Program-made: the position numbers and the translations under genes
The notes under the pieces: model-generated
Told to the model about the DNA's origin: nothing
The model's database searches: none
The model's input: the letters and a program-made list of their open reading frames with translations, nothing else
NCBI RefSeq assembly: GCF_000003605.2
Contig: NW_003119427.1
Location: 361,306 to 399,480, forward strand
Length of the DNA: 38,175 nucleotides
From: Saccoglossus kowalevskii
Lineage: Eukaryota; Hemichordata; Enteropneusta; Harrimaniidae
Reading direction: 5' to 3'
In this document: positions 12,901 to 24,625 of the stretch, piece after piece
Layout of the letters: every line of letters starts with the position of its first letter
Numbering within the stretch: position 1 is the first letter of the stretch

Positions 12901-15900
12901 GAAATACAAAACACGCCCACAGTTTAACATACACGATGTGCCGTCATCCAATGGCGGGATAAGCGGCTTCCTTTGTGTACAATCAGCGTCAACTTCATGA
13001 GTGAAACACGACGCACTTGCTAAGCCAGACCGTCTGGTGGCGCCCTACTTTTTCATCAATAACCAAATATACTATTATCCTGTTCCCGAATTGGACATTT
13101 GTTTATTTGGAGTAATTTCCAATTCTACGCCAGGTCCTTAGTAATTAATGATTCCACGTATTTATTTGGCCGTTATTTGACAGACGTAAAATGCCATAAT
13201 GTTAATTCGCGGAAATTTAAACACACTGATACTGATAGTGAATTACAAATTTGCCAAAAAATACTAAATTTGTTATCCCATATAAATAATTGAAATCAAA
13301 ATATTTTGCAGTATATATGTTTTGCGTCGCATGCACACGATTGAAATATCATATATAATGGCCCTAATATACTAATGTTGTATTTATTTAATTGTAAGAA
13401 CGAGTTTACATCATGGAATGGCCACGATGTACCACGGATCTCCAACATTGCTAACATTATCATTATCAGTATAGTAGCATCGTTTTACTCACACTCTTAC
13501 ATGTTACTAGTATATACTGGAAATGAATAACATATAATGCTCACCGTCTCCATATTGTCCTAATGTATGATCGTAACTCGCCCCAGTAGCTAAGTTCGGT
13601 GATTTTCCGGATCTAGATACCCACTTAAAGTCTGAGGAATCATCCTCAACCCTTATCCAGCCACAGAACTGATTTCCAATGTCTTCAAAATCGCATGTGA
13701 TGTCTGTATAATAAATAAACATCTACATTTATATAGATAGTATACGATAGCATCAAAAACAAAAAAACAACACAACATAATATGAACTAGAAATGTAATA
13801 TCATATTTCAATTATCAGCAACAAAATTAAATGCTGTACACGAACGAACGTCATAATTGCGTGAAATTAGTTTGGAACGGTCGGTCCGTTTGATTGATTG
13901 TGCGTTTGTCCTGCCAGACGCCCGGTGCCGTCGATTGCTTGTTGGCCTGTATAACTGTAACAACAAACTGGCTACATTTTAAAAACAATCAGCGACGAAA
14001 AGGCGGAGGTTAACGAGACAAACCATTTACTCAAAGGAGTGGTAACAGTGATCTCATTTGCGCCGAACAAACCCGGAATGCGACAGGGATCGTTCGTATA
14101 AAAACAAGATTTGGATGGTAACGGTTTGACAATTTTCGAAATATACCACCGAAATCCACCGAAAATTTGCTCCCCAAAAATGCAGGAAACAGCGTTTCAG
14201 AGGGTCTAGATTTCAAAATTTTTCCCGGGGGAGCAAGCTCCCAGACCCCCCAAGAAAGGTCGTCCTCGCGCCATCGGCGCTGGATTTGTTGACATTCACA
14301 TAAAATCTTTGCCCCCACAGTCAAAAAAAGCTGCCGCCGCCTCTGACTAGTGTAACAGTTTGACTTAACTGTGGGTCCGTTGCTCTTTTTTTGTCAGCGT
14401 TTAGTCTTTGTGGTGGTTTTTAGTTGGTGTCATTAAGATTGTTATCGACACAGAAGAGCTATGCCCCCTATAAACTAGCCTAACACAAATGTGCGTCGCC
14501 AATACAACCTTTACCGTCACCTATTTATATTACGTGTAGTGGGCGGTTGGGCGTTATGTTTGCTACAACGTATTTGTTTATCATAATTGTCTACTCTACT
14601 AACCAAAACATATCAGTTTACAAAGCCTGTCGCCGACACTGGGACACGTTTCGATCTGACTAATTTCACGCAATTGTGATGTTTGTTGTATCTTGTGCGA
14701 TTTGCGTNNNNNNNNNNNNNNNNNNNNNNNNNNNNNNNNNNNNNNNNNNNNNNNNNNTTGGTGTATGCAATATGTGCGTGGGTCGAGATATACGGTATGT
14801 GGGTTAGCGTATACGGTATGTGGGTTAGCGTATACGGTATGTAGGTTAGCGTATACCGTATGTAGGTTAGCGTATACGGTATGTGGGTTAGCGTATACGG
14901 TATGTGGGTTAGCGTATACGGTATGTGGGTTAGCGTATACGGTTTGTGGGTTAGCGTATACGGTATGTAGGTTAGCGTATACCGTATGTAGGTTAGCGTA
15001 TACGGTATGTGGGTTAGCGCATACGGTATGTGGGTTAGCGTATACGGTTTGTGGGTTAGCGTATACGGTATGTGGGTTAGCGTATACGGTTTGTGGGTTA
15101 GCGTATACGGTATGTGGGTTAGCGTATACGGTTTGTGGGTTAGCGTATACGGTTTGTGGGTTAGCGTATACGGTATGTGGGTTAGCGTATACGGTATGTG
15201 GGTTAGCGTATACGGCATGTGGGTTAGCGTATACGGTATGTGGGTTAGCGTATACCGTATGTGAGTTAGCGTATACGGTATGTGGGTTAGCGCATACGGT
15301 ATGTGGGTTAGCGTATCCGGTTTGTGGGTTAGCGTATACGGTATGTAGGTTAGCGTATACGGTATGTTAGCGTATACGGTATGTGGGTTGACGTATAGAA
15401 TATGCTGGTTGGTATAAGTGATATGTGGGTTTGCGTTTACGATATGTGGGTTGGCTTACTTGATATGAATCGGTGTATACGTTAGGTGGGTTGACATATA
15501 CGATATTTGATTTGGCGTAATAGCTATATCAATTATTGAAATGTTATACTCACCCGATACTGTATCCTTGACGTCCTCAGGGTGGCAATCACGTAGCACA
15601 ATTTCGTCGATTGCAACATCATTTGCATCGCCAGTAAACGATCCCAGAAGAGGGAAAGACTCCACATCGAACTGCATAAATAAGATTTTCATTAGAAAAT
15701 TGTTAGTTTCAGTTTCAACGTCAGTGCCGTTATACATTGACTTTAACCTTGAGGTTTTTGTACAGCAACTTTCTGTCTCGTATCCTTGTTTAACATATAA
15801 TTTAAAAAAAGTTTATTTCATTTCATAAATGTAAAACAACAACATCTTGTTTCTTTGAACATGCATAATTATAATATTCTAATATGTATGTTAATTCTTA

Positions 15901-18900
15901 CCCTCCATCTTCGAGGGTGGGCGCCAACATACACGTCATGTCTGTGCCATTCGTTTCCTTGATCTCCCTGTGTTTGAAATAGAACATACAGGTTCAGTCC
16001 ATCCGCTGGATCTTGTAGGAACACGAAGAGAAGTCCAACACCGTCGCCAGACATGTGATAATTGAATTCCATCACGCAGCATTGCCCGATCTCACCGTGT
16101 ACATCAGTCACTAGAAACGCCCCAATATACCATTGCGAATTGGCACCGTCTACCAACATATAGTGACCTGGTATTGGAAACAGAGGCTGAATTCAGTAGT
16201 GACGAGACACGTCAATTTAAGTTGTGACCTACATTAGAGCAGGCATGAACGTCACTAGGTTGAAAATAAACAATGCTTCATTTATGTTACGTTTAATAAT
16301 CAAAAGAAATGAACAAATGACAAATGTATTTAAAAACTTCGATTTAGGAAGGAGAAATTGTTCAAAAAAGTTCAAATTTTATTTTTGTGATGTGATAGTC
16401 ACCAGGAGGAATTGAATATATGTATATGCACATTTATATAAAATTTCTAAATAATAACCATCTAATTACAATACCAACTTGTTCTTTGTATAATCTAGCT
16501 ATATTACGGACAGTTCTTACCATCGCTTCTGCCAGCAGCGTCCTCCTCAGGAGCCTGCACTGCCGTTGACTCGCCGACTTGGTACCTATCCCATCGATAC
16601 ACGCCCGTACTGATGTCTGTCCATCCACACTGGTCGTTTTCATAGTCACACGTACCTAAGATTATACGATAAAAGAACAGTCACACAAGTAATAGGTCAG
16701 AATAAATGATTATAATTGACTACAATATTGGTATGTAGGAATGGTTTGTGGACACTCATAATGAAGTGCTCAAATAGCAATCTTTTGCCGAGGACGAAAC
16801 GAGAACTTCTCGTCGCCAGTTCGTGGCAGTCATTGGTCAAATTATTTGTGTCCTCATTTAATGGCAATCGACACCTCAGTCTGCCAGTCAAATTTACCAT
16901 ATTGTGTATTCATATTTCATTGTCCGTAATCGATTACTATACAAGTGCACCATTCAGACCAATCATATGACGAATTAGTATATTTCAGGTGGTAATATTT
17001 CATAGATTTAAGTTCGCAAACAAAGGACTTGAACATGTACACAGTGTTTGAATGAAGGGCGTCACCATTGTTTATGTCGCAATGTGTAAAACATCTGTGT
17101 GTGTGCGTACGGTGATAATGAAATAATTTTACGACAAGAACTAACAAACCTTGTACACGACTTAAAAAAAATACATATATGTGTATAGATGTGCATATTA
17201 ATTCTTAAAAAATAGCACACATATCCTACCGCAGATATCTTCATCTGACCCGTCGCTGCAGTCTGATTTGAAGTTACACGTTAGGTTCCGAGGGAGACAC
17301 GTCCCATCGCCGCACTCGAATTCGTCGGGACAGGGTGATGGAGTAGTCGGCTCAGGAGTTACTATGGGTAGTTCGTTATCTGATGGCTTACATTCTGGAG
17401 TGAAGGTGATGTCGTCCAATGCTATGTCTCCCTCAACACCGCCACCGATAACGCCCTCTATGACAACCTATGTAAGACAATGCATATAATATTTATCGAG
17501 ACATAACATTCGCTATGTTCATGAGTGTTACCTTCTGCATATACAGCAAAAGCCGATAAACGTATCCCGGGAATGTATTCCAGAAAACTCGCTGTAGCGA
17601 ACACAATACAGAAAACCAGTAACTGTTGTTTAAGTGCATACTCGGTGCTACGAGAGATCTAATTTTATCATTTGATAGTATGATAGTATTTGCCGGACAT
17701 AGTAGGATACAAATACATACAATGAAATAATTGAAAATCGATGATGCAGATGTAAAAAATATTTCCTCCCGGTATTGAAACATATGAAGGAGATACTAGC
17801 ATTGGAAAACCACCAATCAATGGTCCAATCTATTTGCAAGCTACACATGAGTTGCTCTCACCTGGACTCAATAAAGTGCAAGAGAACATGCGAGACTTCA
17901 ACAAACGTAGCGTATCGAGTTTTAACGGAACACTGCATGTATCATGTACATTTACGCTCATTGACATAGAAGATTTCAAAAAATAAATTACCTGGAAGTC
18001 GTCAGGCGAAACTATGGCAATCTCGTCCCGAATATACATATCACCTGCTTGTACGTCACGTGACCATAATAGTTGTAGATGTCCACCAATTGCGGTACGT
18101 ATATAAATATTCAAATTACCAATATCTTTTCCCCACATATGATAGTAGAAACGCATCTATAAACAAACGGACTGTTTCATATTCATTTCCTGTTTAAAAT
18201 ATGGGTTAGTCGTGTGTGGCGCCATCTTGAATGACCCCGCTCAACTCACGCATGAACTAATAACTCTCGACGTCCGAAGTTCATGCGCTTTGACGTTCTA
18301 TGGTTACTTATTTCTGTTTTTAGTCAATAAATAAACTATTCATGTCTGTTACATATTACTAAAATAGTAACAGCATGCCAATCGGATAAATTCACTACAA
18401 GTTAAGTTATTAGGGCTTATTAAATACATTATTTGCAAATGGCCGCCGCGACCTCGTTGAGGAAGAGAGCCACGCGACTTGTATTTTTTTCTCCCTAATA
18501 ACGAACCATTTTCTACTGCAATCGCGTCCACTGTACCACACAAGTGGGAGTGATGACTGTAGGTAATGGAACACTACCTACTCTCTCTCAGTGATACTTG
18601 GGCGGCCATTTGCGAGTTAGGTATATTAACCATTATACATTAGATATATTAACGCTCGAATGTAATTCTTATGGGTTAGTATGTTTTATAAACAATTTAT
18701 TTTTTTTAAATTTTTCTCGCAGGATATTCTATTTCTTCAAAAATGTCTTCATGCAGATTTTGCTTATAATTTCCCCCTATCCCCTGCCTCTAGAATTCCT
18801 AATGATCGACAGAAAATACCGTGCAATTGCCGGATCCATCCATTCCTTTGAAATTTCGACTCAATAACCTGGCATAATCTCCTGGACTTTGTGGTACTCG

Positions 18901-21900
18901 TGAATAGATATACACATAATGACCAGCAGCTGTGTTGAGGGTGTGATCTCTACTAGGACCAGTCATTAGCAATGTGGAAGTTTTACCATCCTCCCGATCC
19001 CAATCTATGTCATCGTCCGTATCCTGGGTCCAGTCACACAGCCCAACCTCAAAGTTGCACCTCGTGTAGTCAGCTGTATACACAATATTTACATGAATAC
19101 ATATAATTATGGGCTGTGTTTGTTTTGAGAACAAGTCTCAATATTCAGTTGTCACGTTATGTATTGAGAGTAATCTACAAACATAATTTTCATTATCCCT
19201 CTATCATGAAAGATAAAACTATACATTTCAAATAGAGAATATAACAAGAAACAAAAAAAAACTTTTAGTGGTAAGGTACTGTTCAATATTTACCACAAAG
19301 AGTTTGATTTTCATCTGAGAAGTCTCCGCAGTCGTCTGTATAATCACAGATCCATTCGTAGTCCACACACGAGCCACGATTACACGTAAACCGATCACCA
19401 CAATCATCTTCAATCTCTGTTTAAAGAAATGTAATGATAGTAAATATGATAAATATATTACATTTTTTGAAAAAGGTGACACTCACATCACCGGCGCACT
19501 GTTAATATGCAAATTATGGCCACGTTTCTTATTAACAGCATGTCTTAGAAGTAATGTGGCAACCAATTTGTAAACTCGTCAACTCTGGTAAACAGTGGTC
19601 GCGCCCACTCTAGTAAAAATGGCCGCGCCTACTCTGATAAAAAGTTACCGTGCCTATTCTGGTAAAAAGTGACCGCGCCTATTCTGGTAAAAAGTGACCG
19701 CGCCTATTCTGGTAAAAAGTGACCGCGCCTATTCTGGTAAAAAGTGACCGCGCCTATTCTGGTAAAAAGTGACCGCGCCTATTCTGGTAAAAAGTGACCG
19801 CGCCTATTCTGGTGAAAAGTGGCCGCGCCTACTCTGATAAAAAGTGACCGCGCCTATTCTGGTAAAAAGTGACCGCGCCTATTCTGGTAAAAAGTGACCG
19901 CGCCTATTCTGGTAAAAGGTGGCCGCGCCTATTCTGGTAAAAAGTGACCGCGCCTATTCTGGTAAAAACTGGGCGCGCCTACTCTGGTAAAAACTGCATT
20001 TTTGAAAAAAACAGTATCCCTTACGTACATGTACTACTATTTATACTTAGCAAGGATCCGAAAACAACATAAAAAATAAAACAGTTATGAATGCATTTAT
20101 TTGATCTGAAGTAAACTTTTAGGTAACTCGTGTGAGTACGATAAGGGCTTCGGATTTTGTATGGTTCGTGAGAAACCTTATCCAACAGAATTCTGAATCT
20201 GAATCTGCAAATAAGAGGCTTTGAGTGATTACGGCAATCAAAATATGGCGATTGGACACAACGACCTTGTCAAATGATTTTATCTTTTTCCATGGTGGTC
20301 ACAATAATCAGTAACAAGTGTTCTACATATATTACAAAGTAGAATTCAACATTAAACGTACCGGGCAGTTGACAATTAACCAAAAAGACTTGGTCAATGG
20401 CTAGATCTCCCTCTGGTCCAAATTGACGCTTTGCCCTAAACACAAGCTGGTATATATATATATAAGGAATTAATATGTTAATTTAAAACAAATTTGGAAA
20501 TTGTAAAATTGCAATATTAAAGGGCGGCGTGCCGCGTCCTGTTCGATATGGGACTCATAGCGACGTATACAACGCGTGTAAAATACATTGTTTATTTACA
20601 TGAAATTCGAACACGCGCTGCGCGACACCGCGCTTTAATAAATTGAAATTTGTTACCTGCCAATCTGTTGCTATTCGGCCCACACCAGCAGAAGCAGTCA
20701 CCCAGTTATCGCCGTAGTCGCCTTTATGACTCCAGATTCGAGTCTGCATTCCATTCTGTACAAAATACACTTCCAACTTACCTGTATCTGTAATCGAATA
20801 GAATTATTATAATAAGATAATTAATAATTATATAATCGCATTGTTTATATTTTATGTAAATTGACACGTATTGAATTATTTGTTAGAGAGGCAGAATTCG
20901 CAAAATCATTACATGAAATCTGAGCCGATCAGCTGATGACTTACCGTCGCCATACATATGGAAACAAAAATAGAGCTGGCACGTAGAGCTACATTCTCTG
21001 ACAATTGGTCCGTCTAGCACAGCGTAACTTAATACATTCCCACTATCAGCTTCTACTGCCATGTAATAACCTGCGGATATACAAAGAAAATGTAGTGGGA
21101 AAGAGTGACATTTGCTGACACATGGACAAAAAACTTAAAAAAGCTACCAAATTTCAAGCCAACTGAAAAAACTAGTGATACAGAATAAACAAGCAGAAAA
21201 CAGTTAAATAGTATATGACAAGCTTAAAATACTTTACATTGTGTATATATCAATTATCCAAATGTACCTAAGTTGCAATCCATTTGAGCAAACAGTTAGG
21301 ATACAAACAGAACATAATAAAACTATGGAGGTATTTTACCCCCATGATAGAACCGGCTAATATGTAAATGAGCCAATACAGAATAATCAAGTTCAAAACA
21401 GTTAAATAGTATGCAAATTAGCTAATTAATATGTACATATAATTTAGAAGTTGGTATGAGAGATATTGATCAACATAAACAACAATCGTGTTCCAAGTTT
21501 CAATGAAATTGTTCAAACAGATTCAGAGGTACACTATCAGATTTGGTGCTCATAAGTAGCTTTGCACAAAGTATTTCAGTCCAGTAATTGTCTCTTGAAA
21601 TATCAGATTTAACAACACGATTTGACACATGTACACAAACGGCCAAACATCGTAACACCGGGGCAAAACGTACATAATCCCCTCTACATTGCATTTTTGT
21701 AACTCGATTTTTTTGTAACTCGAACGTTTCGACATCTCTGTAACAACACGTATTTGATGCAAATTGACAGTCTAACTTCTGTATAAAACAAGCTGCCTTC
21801 TCAAACAACAATATTTTGAACACAGAATACAATACTTTCGTTCACAAAACTTTCAGTGTAAAATAACGTTGTAATGCTGTAACGATGCTGTAGCGACGCG

Positions 21901-24554
21901 AATGCAAATGAAAATAACCTTGAGCCATACTGTAGCGGATTTTTGTTTATGTGAACCTGGAGTCAAATAAGCCAAAGCCTGTCTGACAGCGGTACTGTAT
22001 TCCTCAAGTGCCAGTTCCTGGATATTCATTTTAATGGGCCTCACTGGAACTACGTAAAACGTTCATGAATGTTGAATGCTGAATTTAGAGGGGAATCATG
22101 GGAATCGATGTCACGCAAAACCTTCTCACCTCCATGCACACTTTTGCTCAAGAGGCTCTCTGACTCGTTCACACAACGTATGCAACAATAATAAAAATAA
22201 GTATAAGTATTCATACTAGTAAATACACAATGATGAATGTGGAGTTTGTCCCCATGCCGGACTAAATTGACCGATAAATTTGTGTTTACCTTCTTTGTTA
22301 CCAGTGCAGTCAACAGATGGTCCAGTTTCAGGTGTGCTTGTACTTCCTTTCATTCTTTCCCACTCGTAGTCACCCCGGCTTATGTCCACGTAGCCACATT
22401 GGTCATCCTCGAAAGTACACTGACCTGTATATATACACACACAACAAATAAATAAACGAACAGACATACACGCAATATTTACTTTCCCATCTATCCAGAT
22501 ATTCTCCCTAAGACGAGTAACGCGATTTTCAATATATTTTGGATTAAAGAATGTGCCCGCGGTCGAATTAGCTTCATATGTGCTTCGACGATATCATCTG
22601 CGTTGGGGAACTGAAAACCATATAACGCAATGTTCTCTTTTTGAGATGCATAATTTGAACACGAAGTTCATCTTAATAATTAATATGCAAACATTTTTTT
22701 ACCACAGTCGATTTCGTCTTGTCCGTCATCGCAGTCTTTCACCCAGTTACATTGTTGGTCCTTTGTGATATTCAACGTTCCGTTATCACACAGGAGCGGC
22801 GGTTCCACGGGTCGCTCGCTACAAGCCACTTCGTGCATATATGTATCGTCGATAGCAAGGTCGCCAAACAGGACATTATCAAGCTCACCCACAATAACTA
22901 TCTGTTGTAAAATAATCATGAACCACATCTCAAATTTAAATGAATCGTATTTACAACATCGCGATAAATACGGCATGGTATAGTGGTGATATATACAACA
23001 TGGCATAGTGGCGATACTTACGACATGGCATAGTGGCGATATATACGACATAGCATAGTGGTGATATATACGACATAGGATAGTGACGATAAATGGGATA
23101 TGGTATAGTGGCGATATATACGACATGACATAGTGGCGATATATACGACATTGGATCGTGGTGTTATAAACGACATAGCATAGTGACGATACATACGACA
23201 TGGCATAGTGGTGATTAATGGGATATGGCATATTATAATGATAAATACAACATGGCATAGTCTTGCGATATAAAGGAAATGGCGATATATGATGATAATA
23301 TACACAACATGGTCTAATATGCCTATCTAATATACGACATGGCATAGTGGCGATATATATATATGACATGATATTGTATCGTGATATATAAGGCATGGCC
23401 TAAATGGCGACATATACGACAAGGCATAGTGGCGAAATGTTCGACATGACACAATATTATCGATATGTAATAGTATTATTACACTGTGGAGATGCAGTAG
23501 TGGTTAGATTGGTACATGTAATTAATAGACATATTACAACATATACCCCCTTTGTATAATAGAATTGGTTATGAAAGAGTATGCCATCATATAAGGCGAC
23601 ATATACGTACTTAATATATTGTGACATACCCTATATGGTTCGTTCCGATTAATGTCAACGGCGGCTTCGTGCCATCGGTCACCTTGATTACCAGTCTCCG
23701 ACCACAGCAATGTCAAGTCCATTGTACTTGCATGTTCGGTATAAACCTACACGAGTACGTGAGTTGGATACGGTTACAGAAGCAACTATTTATATGTGAA
23801 TTGGGGCATACTGATGAAGACTACTATCGAATTAAAGATAATAATGATAATATGTGTGCGTACATGCACTGAGAGCACGGACTAATGATCACTGGTATAT
23901 AAATAAAGTTACATACAAGTATCGCAGTGCTACGAGACAGAAAGTATGCGACACGTCTAATTTCTCACCGAGATCGTGCCCGGAGCTGCAGAAGGGCCGT
24001 ACATGTGATAATGAAATTCAAAACAGCGGTGGTTGGTATCGCTGAAAACGTCTGATACCATTATTGCTTTATCGCCATCTCTTGCTGGCGGTGCGCTTTC
24101 AAATAACATATACCAGCCTGTCAAGATAAAAAACAAAAAGTATATTACAAATTATTCTATCGCCATGTTTCAAATTACGAGTAGTGTTTAGAGGGAACTC
24201 ACCTAACGGTGTGCCAGTAGTATGGTCACTGTGTGGTCCCGTGACACCAAGGAGAGAGCCGGATGAGCCGGTAAATCTTATCCAATCGAAATCGGCCCCG
24301 GCATGATTGGTCCAGGTGCACATGTCATATTCGAATGTACAAGAGGCTACATAGCAAAAAAACAAAAACAGGTTAATAACACGGTATATTTGACGACAGA
24401 TAAATATACGATTGGAATTACGAAAGTTTATCATTCCATTCATAACATACGTTAAAGCGGGCGAGCCGTCACCTGCGCATGCGTCATATGGCCATACCGT
24501 CTCATTGTTTACAAACAAGCGTATACCCATGAATGAATACAATCAATATATGAT

Positions 24555-24625
<71 letters not shown>

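Noticed and set aside
14613-15370. Long open frames on both strands with 7-residue repeats (PYTLTHI, VCGLAYT)
   Set aside because: Artefacts of the 21-bp minisatellite, which has no stop and a length divisible by 3; they also run through the N gap.
17992-18156. ATG at the start of exon 17 as a gene start
   Set aside because: It follows a good acceptor and the frame and phase continue exon 16; the methionine is internal to MAM5.
22960-23396. 238-codon minus-strand open frame of [10 protein letters not shown] type
   Set aside because: Only its last part (22703-22901) is the real exon 10; the rest is an intronic degenerate minisatellite upstream of the acceptor.
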